64,000 bases of DNA from DATBSL01 sp963729875 (GCA_963729875.1 CAVSPR010000004.1:806001-870000), one strand, 5' to 3'; positions 46,989 through 56,035 are shown, counted from the first letter of the stretch. A program made the numbers and translations. Notes: generated by a model not told the origin, from the letters alone.

Positions 46989-48239
46989 TCAAGATGCGGG
47001 TGCCGTGTGGGAGCCCACCCCGGCGAGGTGGGCCTCCCACTCCCGCTGCAGGTCGGAGTAGCCGAGTGCGAAGGCCGCCTCCAGGGCCTGGCGGGTCGAG
47101 AGGCCCCGGCCCAGCGCGTCGACGAGAGCGCGCACGCCCGCCTCGCCGCCCCGTCTCAGCAGGTAGGCCACTGCCGAGAGGCTCTGCGCGTACGCCACCG
47201 TGGCGTCTGCCTCGGACAGCCCGACGAAGGGCGGCTCCAGCGACTCGAGAGAGCGCAAACGGGAGCGTCGGGCGCGGCGGGCGAGGGTCCCGTCCTCGCG
47301 CTCCGGGTCGCCGCCCTCGAGCCACTGCGCCAGCCCCTCGTGCAGCCACGTGGCGCACCCGGCGCCGACTCGAGAAGCCACGAACGAGTGGGCGAGCTCG
47401 TGGCGCAGCACCCGGACGAGCCCCGGCGTCGGCTGCTCGAGGCCCCTGACCGGCACCCGGATCGTCCCGTCGTTCCAGGCCGCCACCCACTCGGGCGCAC
47501 GCGTCGTGTCCCTGAAGCTGGTGGCGGTCTGCAGGACCAGGTTGACCGGGAGGCCGGGCGCGAAGCCGAGCCGCCGCTCGTATTCCTCCCAGGCCCCGTC
47601 GAGCACGCGCAGGACGGAGAGGCCCAGGGGCTCGTCCGCGGCGCCGTCGTAGGAGATCCGGAACCGGGCGCTCGAGACGGAGGCCGCGGAGGTGCCGAGG
47701 GCGTCCAGCTTCCTCCGCACGCGCGGGTTCTCCGCCACCTCGAGGGAGAGGCGGTAGTTCTCCCTCCCCGAGGCGAAGTCACCGCCCTCGGCGAGGGCGT
47801 CTCCCATCAGCTCCAGCGAGACCGGGTTGCCCGGCTCGAGGCCGAGGGCGGTCGCGGCGCTCTCGCGGGCCCGCTCGGCGTCGCCGAGCGCGACCTGGGC
47901 GGCGCAGAGCGCCTGGAGGGCCGGCACGGAGGAGGGCTCGCGGAAGAGGGCGATCCGGGCGAAACGCAGGGCTTCCGCCGGGTCCCCCGCCGCGAGGCGC
48001 TCCCGGCTCCGGCGCGTGTCGGGGTCCTCGCCGGCCGCGCCGACGGCGGCGTCCACCCGGGCCACGAGGGACCGGGGGACGGCGAAGACCGCGCCGTTGC
48101 GGCGGTAGCGCAGCTCGGAGCCCTCGAACCAGGCCTGGTCGGCCTCGATCACCCGCCCGCTGGTGAGGACGACGGAGTCGGCCGCCGAAGTCGCGGCGAG
48201 GGCGGCGAGGACGGCGGGCAGCAGGACCCGGGCGGACAC
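46989..48239 (-). CDS. Secreted TPR protein with gluzincin (HExxH) peptidase domain
   Basis: 416 aa. Signal peptide (RVLLPAVLAALAATSAA), then an SH3-like opening segment, two or three tetratricopeptide-like units (about residues 75-165, DPAEALRFARIALFREP, GDAERARESAATALGLEPGN), and a zinc peptidase domain with LRHELAHSFVASRVG and the downstream Glu in WLHEGLAQWLEGG, a gluzincin pattern (peptidase MA-like). Substrate unknown. The stop is 3 bp from the end of rnpB, convergent, and the start follows the DUF4388 gene stop by 2 bp on the other side, so the two genes overlap in one unit. Confidence 0.85.
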   Translation of the reverse strand: MSARVLLPAVLAALAATSAADSVVLTSGRVIEADQAWFEGSELRYRRNGAVFAVPRSLVARVDAAVGAAGEDPDTRRSRERLAAGDPAEALRFARIALFREPSSVPALQALCAAQVALGDAERARESAATALGLEPGNPVSLELMGDALAEGGDFASGRENYRLSLEVAENPRVRRKLDALGTSAASVSSARFRISYDGAADEPLGLSVLRVLDGAWEEYERRLGFAPGLPVNLVLQTATSFRDTTRAPEWVAAWNDGTIRVPVRGLEQPTPGLVRVLRHELAHSFVASRVGAGCATWLHEGLAQWLEGGDPEREDGTLARRARRSRLRSLESLEPPFVGLSEADATVAYAQSLSAVAYLLRRGGEAGVRALVDALGRGLSTRQALEAAFALGYSDLQREWEAHLAGVGSHTAPAS

Positions 48240-48241
48240 GC

Positions 48242-50203
48242 TCAGGGTAGCAGCTCGGCGAGCGGCGACAGGCGCGGTGCGGCTCCCTGCCGGAAGTAGG
48301 AGGGCAGGGCGGCGGCCGCCGCCTCTGCCGCGGGCCGACTATCGTAGACGCCCCAGCAAAGACGGTAGCAGGCGCGGCCCTTCAGGCTGACCGGCAAGAT
48401 GAAGAGCTCGTCGGCGGGCACGGCGGTGATGGCCTTCTGCACGTTCTCCGGTGCGCAGGCCACGAGGAGCTGGAGGCTGAACCGGCCGTGCGCGGCGGGC
48501 GCCATCGAGGCCGCGAACGCCTGAGCGGCGTCCGGCAGGGAACCCTGTCGCAGCAGCGCTCGAGCGTCGGTCCCCACGGGCCTGGGAGGTGTCGCTCGCG
48601 GCGCGCTCGCGGGCGCCGGCGTGGGCGCCGGCGTGGGGGTGGACGTGGGTGAGGGGACCGGGAGGACTGCCGGGGTCGCGGTCGCGGCGGGCACGGCGGC
48701 GGGCGCGGCGGTCGGCTCAACCGTCGGCACGACGGTGGGCTCGGGCGCAGGGGCCGCCTGCGCCGTGGCAGCGGGGAGCGGCGCGGGTGCAGGCGTGCGG
48801 AGGAGGAAGTACCACGCGGCGACCGTGGCGAGAGCAACGCCACCGATGCCGGCCGCGATGACCGCGACGCGCGACGACGAGGGCGCCGGGGGACGGGCCG
48901 TGATCCGGCGCGGTGGGGTCGTGGGCGGGCGGAACTGTGGCTCCCACTTCTCCGAACGCGGCGGCTCGACGGTCGCCCTGCCCAGCTGTCCGGAAGCCGA
49001 GGGATTGAGCAGTGCGTCCAGAGCGGCGAGGTCCTCCTGGGTCGGGCGCGAGGACGGGGCGGGAGGCGGGAGGATCGCGGGCACCGGGCTCGCGGGGGAG
49101 GCCTCGACCGGAGGGACGTAGGCCGGAGCGACGAGGGGCGGAGGCTCGAAGGCGGGCTCCGGCGGAGGCTCGGGCACCGGCGGCACGTAGACCGGCTGGT
49201 CGCCCGGCACCGTGTCCGTCGGCCGGCGCGGCCACTCGCTCTCCATCGTGAAGCTCGGGGCGCCCGGGATCGCTTCCGGCTCGGCCGGAGCCGCGGCCGG
49301 GAACGGCTCGGCTGCGACCGGTGGCTCGGCGGCCTGGGGGACGGCGGCGAAGAGGACCGTGTCGGCCGAGCTGGCGGGCTCCGGCTGGACGACGGCAAGG
49401 GCCGGGGGCTCCGGCTCCGAGAGAGCGAAGCCCGTCGGCTCGGGCTCCGGGAGGAACCCGCTCCGGGCCTCCTGCGCGAGGTCGAGTTCCTCGCCGTCTC
49501 GCGCCCTGAGGCGCACGATGCCGAGGAACAGCATCGCCGCCGCGGTCTTGGCGGCTTCGAACTCGTCGAGGCGCGTGAGGGCCACCGCGTCCTTGAGGGT
49601 GCGCTGGCCGTCTAGCCGCTCGAGCAGCGGCCATACCTCGGCGCGCACCTCGGAGAGGGCGGCCTCGCCCTCGGGCATCCGCTCGAGCACGGTCGCCAGG
49701 TCGACGTGGCGCAGGGCGAAGGTCCGGTCCGGCACCCGCAGCACCGCTGCGAGCAGGAGGCGCTCGGTCGACAGCTTGAGGTCGACCGCCCCCTTCGGAA
49801 GGACCCCGTCCTCGAACTCGAACGTCCCGGCGTCCCAGGAGAGCACGTCGGCCAGGATCCGCTCGACCTTGACCCGGGCCGCGTCGCCCAGCTCGCGCTG
49901 GTTGACGAAGCCGCTCTCGGCCAGGACCTTGGCGAGGGGGTTACCGGGGCCGACCTTCGCGTTGACCTCGTCGAGCTGTTCGCGCGTGATGCGCCCGCTC
50001 TCGATGAGGATGGCGCCGAGCTGGTCTCGCGGGTCGTTCGAGGAGCCGAAGAGGATGCGGCCTCCCCGGAAGTAGAGAGCCTTGGGATGCAGCGCGCCGG
50101 TGACCTTGAGCGATCCCGTGGCCCCGTGGCGGTGCAGATCCACGAGGAGGTGAGGGAACGACGCCGGCTCGATGTTCCCGCTGACCGGGAACGCTTCCGC
50201 CAT
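48242..50203 (-). CDS. DUF4388 protein with membrane helix and SPOR-like end
   Basis: 653 aa. The N-terminal PatA-like DUF4388 domain (about residues 10-100: ASFPHLLVDLHRHGATGSLKV, KALYFRGGRILFGSSNDPRDQLGAIL) is followed by a second helical part (to about 260), a long Pro/Ala/Glu-rich region, one membrane helix (RVAVIAAGIGGVALATVAAWYFLL), another Pro/Thr/Ala stretch, and a final SPOR-like domain (about 575-645, FSLQLLVACAPENVQKAI, CYRLCWGVYDSRPAAEAA). The SPOR fold binds denuded peptidoglycan at division sites. So it may link a cytoplasmic switch to the cell wall. The frame is open to 50689, but ATG 50203 starts the conserved domain. Confidence 0.85.
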   Translation of the reverse strand: MAEAFPVSGNIEPASFPHLLVDLHRHGATGSLKVTGALHPKALYFRGGRILFGSSNDPRDQLGAILIESGRITREQLDEVNAKVGPGNPLAKVLAESGFVNQRELGDAARVKVERILADVLSWDAGTFEFEDGVLPKGAVDLKLSTERLLLAAVLRVPDRTFALRHVDLATVLERMPEGEAALSEVRAEVWPLLERLDGQRTLKDAVALTRLDEFEAAKTAAAMLFLGIVRLRARDGEELDLAQEARSGFLPEPEPTGFALSEPEPPALAVVQPEPASSADTVLFAAVPQAAEPPVAAEPFPAAAPAEPEAIPGAPSFTMESEWPRRPTDTVPGDQPVYVPPVPEPPPEPAFEPPPLVAPAYVPPVEASPASPVPAILPPPAPSSRPTQEDLAALDALLNPSASGQLGRATVEPPRSEKWEPQFRPPTTPPRRITARPPAPSSSRVAVIAAGIGGVALATVAAWYFLLRTPAPAPLPAATAQAAPAPEPTVVPTVEPTAAPAAVPAATATPAVLPVPSPTSTPTPAPTPAPASAPRATPPRPVGTDARALLRQGSLPDAAQAFAASMAPAAHGRFSLQLLVACAPENVQKAITAVPADELFILPVSLKGRACYRLCWGVYDSRPAAEAAAAALPSYFRQGAAPRLSPLAELLP

Positions 50204-50267
50204 CCGCCCTCCGTTGCCCGCGTCGGCCCGGGACCGCCCCCGGCTGCGCGTGCCAGAATCTCCAAAA

Positions 50268-50273
50268 ACTATA
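50268..50273 (-). promoter_or_regulatory. -10 box for the DUF4388 gene
   Basis: Minus strand TATAGT, 65 nt before the ATG at 50203. At 17 bases upstream is TCAACA, a poor -35 that overlaps the TTGACA of the diverging promoter at 50293. Confidence 0.4.
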
Positions 50274-50292
50274 GCACGTTCGGCTACATTTG

Positions 50293-50322
50293 TTGACATG
50301 ATTTCGAGGGCCCCGCTAGACT
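50293..50322 (+). promoter_or_regulatory. Sigma-70 promoter for the zinc-ribbon gene
   Basis: TTGACA (50293-50298), 18-base spacer, TAGACT (50317-50322). Transcription would start near 50329, only a few bases before the GTG at 50333. Confidence 0.62.
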
Positions 50323-50332
50323 GATCGAGGAG

Positions 50333-50671
50333 GTGCCCTTGGACGAGCGGAGCCGCACACGGGAAGACGACTGGTTCCTGCTGAACGAGAAGAAACTGCT
50401 CGAGGATGCCCGCAAGGCGCGGGAGAAGCGGGAAAAGGAGCGCCAGGCCAAAGAGACGCAGGAGCAGCGCACGAAGCGCAAGCAGCTCCACTGGATGAAG
50501 TGCCCCAAGTGCGGCCACGACATGAAGACGGAGAAGCTCGAGGGCATCGAGATCGACCGCTGCTCCTTCTGCGAGGGCTTCTTCCTCGACCAGGGGGAGA
50601 TCGAGGAGCTGTTCCTGAAGAAGGGGCTGCTGCAGCGCCAGAGCTTCATGCGGAGGCTGCTGCAGATCTGA
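50333..50671 (+). CDS. Small zinc-ribbon (zf-TFIIB) protein
   Basis: 112 aa. The N-terminal half is a charged helix (KKLLEDARKAREKREKERQ) and the C-terminal half a TFIIB-like zinc ribbon: CPKCGHDM, then IDRCSFCEGFFLDQGEIEEL, the standard C-x2-C...C-x2-C with the WLD/FLD-G-E motif. Function of these small ribbons is not established. Start GTG at 50333 with GAGGAG 3-8 bases upstream. It is followed by the NYN-domain gene after 34 bp. Confidence 0.87.
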   Translation: MPLDERSRTREDDWFLLNEKKLLEDARKAREKREKERQAKETQEQRTKRKQLHWMKCPKCGHDMKTEKLEGIEIDRCSFCEGFFLDQGEIEELFLKKGLLQRQSFMRRLLQI

Positions 50672-50705
50672 CGGCCGGCGCGCCCGCACCGGAGGCGGGC
50701 GGAAC

Positions 50706-51170
50706 GTGCCTTATCTCATCGACGGCAACAACCTCCTCGGATCCTGGGGAGGCCCGGCGGTGCCGGGTGACGGCCGGGCCGAGGTCCTGAGGCGCGTCGC
50801 GGCGTTCTGCCGTGCCAAGGGCGCCCGTGCCGTGCTGGTCTTCGACGGGGCCCCCTTCCGGCCGGACCTCGACTCGCAGCAGCTCGGCGCGGTCTCGCTG
50901 CGCTTCCCAGCGGCCGGGCGGGATGCCGACTCGCTGATCCGCGAGATCGTGGACGGGGCGGACCGGCCCGGCGAGCTCGTGGTCGTAACCTCCGACCGGC
51001 CGCTCTACTCGTACGCCCGGACGCGCGGGGCGAAGGTCCTCCGCGCGCACGAGTGGAACGCCCTGGAGCGCGGGGCGAAGCCGCGCGCACCGAAGGGCGG
51101 CACGAGAGGCGAGAAGCCGGACCGCGAGACGGACGTCGCGGGGTGGCTCAAGCGGTTCTCGGGCGAGTAG
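50706..51170 (+). CDS. YacP-like NYN-domain ribonuclease
   Basis: 154 aa PIN-like NYN nuclease. Active-site acidic residues appear in LIDGNNLLGSW, VLVFDGAPF, ADSLIREIVDG and VVTSDRPLYSYAR. YacP/Rae1 in Bacillus cleaves mRNA on the ribosome. The C-terminal 40 residues are basic and probably disordered (AKPRAPKGGTRGEKPDRE). GTG start at 50706. After the stop there is a 382-bp gap. Confidence 0.87.
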   Translation: MPYLIDGNNLLGSWGGPAVPGDGRAEVLRRVAAFCRAKGARAVLVFDGAPFRPDLDSQQLGAVSLRFPAAGRDADSLIREIVDGADRPGELVVVTSDRPLYSYARTRGAKVLRAHEWNALERGAKPRAPKGGTRGEKPDRETDVAGWLKRFSGE

Positions 51171-51552
51171 TCGCGGCCGTTTCCTGCGTCAGCCGCCGTT
51201 GACACTGGCGCAAGCGCCTGAAGGGCGCGGGATTGCCTCCGTTCGCCTCCGGCCGGCGTCAGCTCCCGTTGACGTCCGGGGCCTCGAGCCGGCGGGCGTC
51301 GAATCCCGCTAATCCCCTTTCATTCAGTGAGTTGCCTCTTCGGCCGGCGCGCGGCATCGGGGTTGCCTTGATGAAGGACGTCGTGCGGCGGCACGGCGCC
51401 CGGTGGCCGGAAGGGAGAGTCGGCTCACCGGGCGCCGGGACGCCCCGGTCGCGAGACGGGAAGGCGGTCCGCGAGGCCGCGCGTCACCGGACCGGGGCTC
51501 CGCTGCACGGCGCGATTCGAGCTCCCTGTCGGATCTTTCAAGGAGGAATGCC
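51171..51552. other. 382-bp intergenic region ahead of the ComEA-like gene
   Basis: No convincing gene or RNA. It holds two copies of an 18-bp repeat (listed separately), a GGCGC-AA-GCGCC hairpin near 51209-51220, and the ribosome site AAGGAGG at 51540-51546 for the ComEA-like gene. No clear sigma-70 or sigma-54 promoter. Confidence 0.6.
51186..51273. repeat. Two direct repeats, 18 bp, 70 bp apart
   Basis: GCGTCAGCCGCCGTTGAC (51186-51203) and GCGTCAGCTCCCGTTGAC (51256-51273), 16 of 18 identical. Each ends in TTGAC, and the spacing of 70 bp (about seven helical turns) would place two bound proteins on one face of the DNA. Confidence 0.5.
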
Positions 51553-51870
51553 ATGACGCTTCGCCGCTTCGTCGCCGCCGGGCTGGCCCTCGCGATGGCC
51601 GCCCTGCTCGTGCCCGCGCCCGCGATGGCCGCGGGCAAGCCGAACCCGACCGCCAAGGTCAACATCAACACCGCCAGCGTCGAGCAGCTCACCGCGCTGC
51701 CCGGCGTGGGGCCCAAGCTCGCGGCCCGCATCGTCGAGTATCGCCAGAAGAGCGGGACGTTCCGCTCGACGCAGGAGCTGATGAACGTCAAGGGCGTGGG
51801 CGAGAAGAACTACGCCAGGATCGAGGCCTGGCTCACCGTCGGCGAGCCCCCGAAGACGGCCGCCAAGTAG
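51553..51870 (+). CDS. Secreted ComEA-like helix-hairpin-helix protein
   Basis: 105 aa. Signal peptide (FVAAGLALAMAALLVPAPAMAAG), then a double helix-hairpin-helix DNA-binding domain: VNINTASVEQLTALPGVGPKLAARIVEYR, and the second hairpin ELMNVKGVGEKNYARIEAWL. ComEA binds incoming DNA in the periplasm during natural transformation; short exported HhH proteins of this kind are common and not all proven to do so. The pseudopilin gene 52 bp downstream supports a DNA-uptake or type IV pilus setting. Start ATG at 51553, six bases after AAGGAGG. Confidence 0.9.
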   Translation: MTLRRFVAAGLALAMAALLVPAPAMAAGKPNPTAKVNINTASVEQLTALPGVGPKLAARIVEYRQKSGTFRSTQELMNVKGVGEKNYARIEAWLTVGEPPKTAAK

Positions 51871-51876
51871 GGAGGA

Positions 51877-51908
51877 GTGGGGCGGCCCGGTCCTCCCGGG
51901 CCGCCCCA
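51877..51908 (+). terminator. Strong hairpin after the ComEA-like gene
   Basis: Perfect 14-bp stem GTGGGGCGGCCCGG / CCGGGCCGCCCCAC with a 4-base loop, 7 bases after the stop codon. There is no T-run, so it could be a terminator, a pause or an mRNA-stabilising element ahead of the pseudopilin gene. Confidence 0.45.
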
Positions 51909-51922
51909 CGCTGCTGTCATCC

Positions 51923-52498
51923 ATGCGCGCCCGCGGCTTCTCGCTCGTCGAAACCCTCCTCGCCACCTCCATCGTCCTCGTGATGGCGGCGGTGGCCTTC
52001 CCCGTCTTTCGAGCCCACTTCGCCGATGCCCACCTCGTCGGCGCGGGCCGGCAGTTCAAATCGCAGTTCCGCTCCGCCTGCTCGGAGGCCGTGCGATCGG
52101 GGGTCTACACCGCGATCCGCTTCGAGCGACGCGATGACGGCACGGTGTGGTACGCCGTCTACGCCGACGGCGACGAGGACGGGGTGCTCACGCAGGACAT
52201 CGTCTCCGGCCGGGATCGCCTCGTCTCGGGCCCGTACCCCCTGTCGGGAGGTGCGCCGGGCGTCCGGGTGGGGATCAACCCCGGGGTGCCGGCCCCGCCA
52301 CCGGACCGCGGGGAGCTCTCGGGCGACCCGGTCCGGTTCGGGCGCTCCGACATCCTGTCGTTCTCGCCCCTGGGCACGGCCACCCCCGGCACCTTCTACC
52401 TCGCGGGCGACGTCGCCCAGGCCGCGGTGCGGGTGACCGGCGGCAGCGCCCGTGTACGGCTCATGGTCTGGCGCGGCGGAGCATGGCGGGAGCGGTGA
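51923..52498 (+). CDS. Type IV pseudopilin (GspH/FimT-like)
   Basis: 191 aa. The prepilin signal RARG-FSLVETLLATSIVLVM has the cleavage Gly, Phe+1 and Glu+5, followed by the membrane helix. The rest has the GspH/FimT pattern (FKSQFRSACSEAVRSGVYTAIRFE, then a beta domain with calcium-like DGDEDGVL, LSFSPLGTATPGTFYLA). It is a minor pilin of a type II secretion or type IV pilus system. No other pilus genes are close, but the ComEA-like gene is directly upstream. ATG at 51923. Confidence 0.87.
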   Translation: MRARGFSLVETLLATSIVLVMAAVAFPVFRAHFADAHLVGAGRQFKSQFRSACSEAVRSGVYTAIRFERRDDGTVWYAVYADGDEDGVLTQDIVSGRDRLVSGPYPLSGGAPGVRVGINPGVPAPPPDRGELSGDPVRFGRSDILSFSPLGTATPGTFYLAGDVAQAAVRVTGGSARVRLMVWRGGAWRER

Positions 52499-52621
52499 GG
52501 CTGGAAGGTCACGCAGACGTCAAACCTCGTGAGGACCCCGAAAAGAGACTTGCCGAAGCGGTCCGCCGGGAGGAAGATCTTTTCTTCGTTTCCCGGTGTC
52601 CGGTATCGGAAGGAAGGTCCA

Positions 52622-53602
52622 ATGTTCGCGTGTCCCGCGCGGTCCCAGGTCGTGGCCTTCGCCGCGCTCGGTATCATGTTCCTGCTGACTCCGTCCTGCG
52701 GGGGGGGCAGCTCCCCGTCGTCCGCCACGCCCCCCACGACCCAGCCCTCCTCGACGCCGACTCCGCCGCCACCCGTGTCGACCGGGGACAGCTTCAGCCA
52801 GCTCAATTGCCCCTTCGGCAAGGGCAGCGCCAACGCCAGCTGTGATCGCAGCACTTCCCGGCTGGCCAACGACGTCGAGGAGGCGATGGACCTGCTGCTC
52901 AAGCAGAAGCCCCAGATCTTCGACCTGAACGACGAGTACGCCCCGGGGACCAGGGCCTACCGTGTCCTCGACAAGGCGGTCTACGCGGAGGGACTGGTCG
53001 CCAACCTGCGCGCCGCCGGGCTCTGCTCGGAGCGGGACGCGGACGACGCCCTCCTGGAAACCCTCAAGGTGAAGAACGCGAGCGACTTCTCCGAGGACTT
53101 CGACGTGCTCCTCTCGAGCGGGCACATGCGGCGCGGCAATGGGGCGTACCGCCAGACGTGCAGCCCGTCGTCGTTTCCGGTCGAGCGCTCGGCGGATTCG
53201 CCCCCCATCGGCAGCGGCTGCGGCCGGCCCTACCCGCCCCCGATCTCGCGCTTCAAGTGCAAGCTGCACCTCAAGGGCGACGAGCACTACACGCTCGACT
53301 CCACGCCGCTGGTGGGCCCCGACCTCGATTACTGCAGCTCGGTCGGCTTCACGGGCCAGACCATCTGTCCCGTCCGCCCCGAGGGCACCGTGGACCGGGT
53401 CGCGTGCGAGAACTGGCGGGTCGGCAAGGCCAAGGACACGGGCCGCTACGGCCCGACGTGGACGAAGCAGGACGGGGGCTTCTGCACGGGTCCCGAGAGC
53501 GGCTGCGCCAACTCCCACAACCAGTACCAGCTGTACACCTACCGGCCCGGGACCTACGTGGTCACCGCCGAGAACGGTGCAAGCTGCGAGGTCAGCTACT
53601 GA
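52622..53602 (+). CDS. Lipoprotein with a novel Cys-rich repeat domain, larger paralogue
   Basis: 326 aa. Lipobox LLTPSC (Cys about residue 26), then GGGSSP and a Pro/Thr/Ser linker. Next is a segment RL-x2-DV-x2-A-x-D-x2-L-x-Q-x-P-x2-FD-x-ND, also present in the lipoprotein at 62542-63069, flanked by Cys in both. About 13 further Cys are spread through the rest, so several disulfides are likely. I know no matching family. Start ATG at 52622, 4 bases after GGAAGG; the frame is open from 52529. It lies on the surface or in the periplasm. Role unknown. Confidence 0.8.
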   Translation: MFACPARSQVVAFAALGIMFLLTPSCGGGSSPSSATPPTTQPSSTPTPPPPVSTGDSFSQLNCPFGKGSANASCDRSTSRLANDVEEAMDLLLKQKPQIFDLNDEYAPGTRAYRVLDKAVYAEGLVANLRAAGLCSERDADDALLETLKVKNASDFSEDFDVLLSSGHMRRGNGAYRQTCSPSSFPVERSADSPPIGSGCGRPYPPPISRFKCKLHLKGDEHYTLDSTPLVGPDLDYCSSVGFTGQTICPVRPEGTVDRVACENWRVGKAKDTGRYGPTWTKQDGGFCTGPESGCANSHNQYQLYTYRPGTYVVTAENGASCEVSY

Positions 53603-53731
53603 GAGCCGGCCGCCGAGTGGCCTCGGTGAGGGCGGCCGGCCACGCCGCCGACCAGGGGGCGTTCCCCGTCGACCGGAGCGGAGCTCGGAACCTACCTTCC
53701 ATCGGCGATCCGGTCTAGACTCACCCGGTCC

Positions 53732-56035
53732 ATGGTCCCGCCCCCGACGGCACCCAGCGAGGCGCCGCCCTCTCCGAGCGAGGCGGCGCGCCAGGCCCTG
53801 CATGCGAGAGCCGTCGCGCTGGCCCTGGTCTTCTTCGTCCTGAGCGGCGCCGCCGCCCTCGTCTACCAGGTCGCTTGGCAGCGCTTGCTCGCGCTGACGA
53901 CCGGCGTGGCCGTGCACTCGGTCGCGATCATCACTGCCGCCTTCATGGCGGGGCTCGGCATCGGAAGCCACCTGGGAGGGACGCTGTCGGGCCGCCTCAC
54001 TCCGCGCCGCTCGATGGTCACGTTCGGGCTGATCGAGGCCGGCGTGGCCGCCTTCGCCGTGGCGAGCGTACCCCTCTACTACTTCGTGCTCTACCGCCGA
54101 GCCGAGTGGCTGTACGACGGGATGCTCCGCGGTGCGATCACCCACTTCCTGTCGCTCCTGGTGCCGACGGCGCTCATGGGCATGTCGCTGCCGTTCCTGG
54201 TGCGCGGGCTCGTGTGGGACCGGGCGCGCGCCGCTCGCACCATCGGCGTGCTCTACGCCGCGAACGCCCTGGGCGCCGCCGCGGGAGCGCTGATCACGCC
54301 GTGGGTGCTGCTGCGGTTCCTGGGCCTGCACGGGGCGGTGCTCGCCGGGGCGTGTGGCAGCTTCGTGGCCGCGGCGGGCGCCCTGGCGATCGCGCGGCGG
54401 CTGCCGCCCGGCGAGATCGCCCGGCCCCGGGACGAGAAGGGGGCCGAGCCGCCGGCGGAGGAGCCGCCCCTGCCCTTCCGGAGCTGGGTGCTCCTCTACG
54501 CCCTCTCGGGCTTCGTCTCGCTCACGCTCGAGATGGTCTGGTTCCGCTTCCTCGACGTCGCGGCGAAGGGCGCCGCGTTCACTTTCGGGACCCTGCTCGC
54601 GGTCTACCTCACGGGCTTCGCGGGCGGGACGTTCGTGGCCGCGGTGCGGGCCCCCGCGATGCGCCGGCCGCTGACCGTGTTCCTGCTGTGCCAGGCCGGC
54701 ACCGTGCTGGCCACCCTCGGCGGCCACGCGCTGCTCGTGTGGCTGCCCGCGGGCTGGCCCGGGCTGTCCGCGCTGGTCGAGTACGGCCACCGCACCTACG
54801 GCCCGCAGATGCACGCCTTCCGGTGGCCGGAGTTCCTGGCTATCTACGGGGTGCTTCCCGTGCTGCTCTTCGGCCCGTCGACGTTCCTGATGGGCTTCGG
54901 CTTCCCCGTCCTCCAGCGCGCCACTCAGGGCGACCCTGCCGTGAGCGGCCGCCGCGTGGGCCTGCTGCAGGCCGCCAACATCGCCGGCTGCACCGCCGGC
55001 TCCTTGTTCACCGGGCTCGTCCTGTTCGACCTGGTCGGCACCGCCGGCATCTTCAGGGGGCTGGCGCTCGTCGCCGCGGGCGTCGCCGGCTTCGGCCTGA
55101 TCAGGCTGCGCGACCGGCGGTTCGCGGCCCTCGCCGTGCTCCTGGTCGCGGGCGCCGCCGCCTTTCCGGAGAACGAGCGCCTGTGGCGGCGGCTGCACGG
55201 CGACCCGCCACCCCACGACTCGTTCGTCGAGGAGGACGCGGCGACGGTCACGGCACTCACCCCGCGCCCGGGGGGAAACGGCTACAACATGGCGATCAAC
55301 GGCCGGGGCGAGAGCTGGCTGCCCTACGGATGGCTGCACACGGTGATCGGGGGGGTCGCCGCGGTCGTGCATCCCCGGCCCGAGGAGGTCGCGGTGATCG
55401 GGCTCGGCTCGGGGGACACGACGTGGGCCGCCTCGTGCCGGAGCGAGACGCGGAGCACGGTGGCCTTCGAGATCGCCTCGAACCAGGTGCGCCTGCTCCA
55501 CCGCGTCGCCGACCAGCGACGCATGGGGAAGCTGAGAGACTTCTTTGCCGACCCCCGCATCAGCGTCGTGAAGGACGACGCCCGGCGGCGCCTCCACGCG
55601 GACGGCCGGCGCTACGACCTCATCGTGACCGACTCGATCGATCCCGACCTGTCGATGAGCGTGTACGTCTACTCCCTCGAGCACTACACGCTGCTCAAGG
55701 ACAGCCTCAAGCCGGGCGGGATGATCTGCGTCCTCGCCCGCACCCCGCGCATCCGCGCCGCGATCCAGCGCGCGTTCCCGCACGTGGTGGCGTTCGGGGA
55801 GGACCTGCGCGTGGCGAGCCTCGACCCGCTGCCGATCGACACCGCGTCGTGGCTCGAGCGGCTGCAGCAGCCGCACGTGGTCGACTACCTCGGCCGGGGG
55901 CGGACGCGGCTCGTGCAGGAGTTCGTCGAGAAGGCGGCGCCCCCACCCTCCGTGCCGGAGTGGGCCGAGGTGAACCACGACCTCGTTCCCTTCGACGAGT
56001 TCGCCCGGCCCCATCCCGTCCCGCCCACCTGGTGA
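53732..56035 (+). CDS. Spermidine-synthase-like domain fused to an MFS-like membrane part
   Basis: 767 aa. The first 500 residues contain about 13 membrane helices, with GIGSHLGGTLSGRLTPRR after helix 2 and FGFPVLQRATQGD, typical of the 'fused MFS/spermidine synthase' group. The C-terminal 230 residues are a SpeE-like Rossmann fold: VAVIGLGSGDTTWAA (nucleotide loop), DDARRRLHADGRRYDLIVTDSIDPD with the catalytic-type Asp, and LKPGGMICVLART. Substrates are uncertain: the polyamine-binding residues cannot be confirmed by eye. Start ATG at 53732, with TAGACT 10 bases upstream. Confidence 0.87.
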   Translation: MVPPPTAPSEAPPSPSEAARQALHARAVALALVFFVLSGAAALVYQVAWQRLLALTTGVAVHSVAIITAAFMAGLGIGSHLGGTLSGRLTPRRSMVTFGLIEAGVAAFAVASVPLYYFVLYRRAEWLYDGMLRGAITHFLSLLVPTALMGMSLPFLVRGLVWDRARAARTIGVLYAANALGAAAGALITPWVLLRFLGLHGAVLAGACGSFVAAAGALAIARRLPPGEIARPRDEKGAEPPAEEPPLPFRSWVLLYALSGFVSLTLEMVWFRFLDVAAKGAAFTFGTLLAVYLTGFAGGTFVAAVRAPAMRRPLTVFLLCQAGTVLATLGGHALLVWLPAGWPGLSALVEYGHRTYGPQMHAFRWPEFLAIYGVLPVLLFGPSTFLMGFGFPVLQRATQGDPAVSGRRVGLLQAANIAGCTAGSLFTGLVLFDLVGTAGIFRGLALVAAGVAGFGLIRLRDRRFAALAVLLVAGAAAFPENERLWRRLHGDPPPHDSFVEEDAATVTALTPRPGGNGYNMAINGRGESWLPYGWLHTVIGGVAAVVHPRPEEVAVIGLGSGDTTWAASCRSETRSTVAFEIASNQVRLLHRVADQRRMGKLRDFFADPRISVVKDDARRRLHADGRRYDLIVTDSIDPDLSMSVYVYSLEHYTLLKDSLKPGGMICVLARTPRIRAAIQRAFPHVVAFGEDLRVASLDPLPIDTASWLERLQQPHVVDYLGRGRTRLVQEFVEKAAPPPSVPEWAEVNHDLVPFDEFARPHPVPPTW

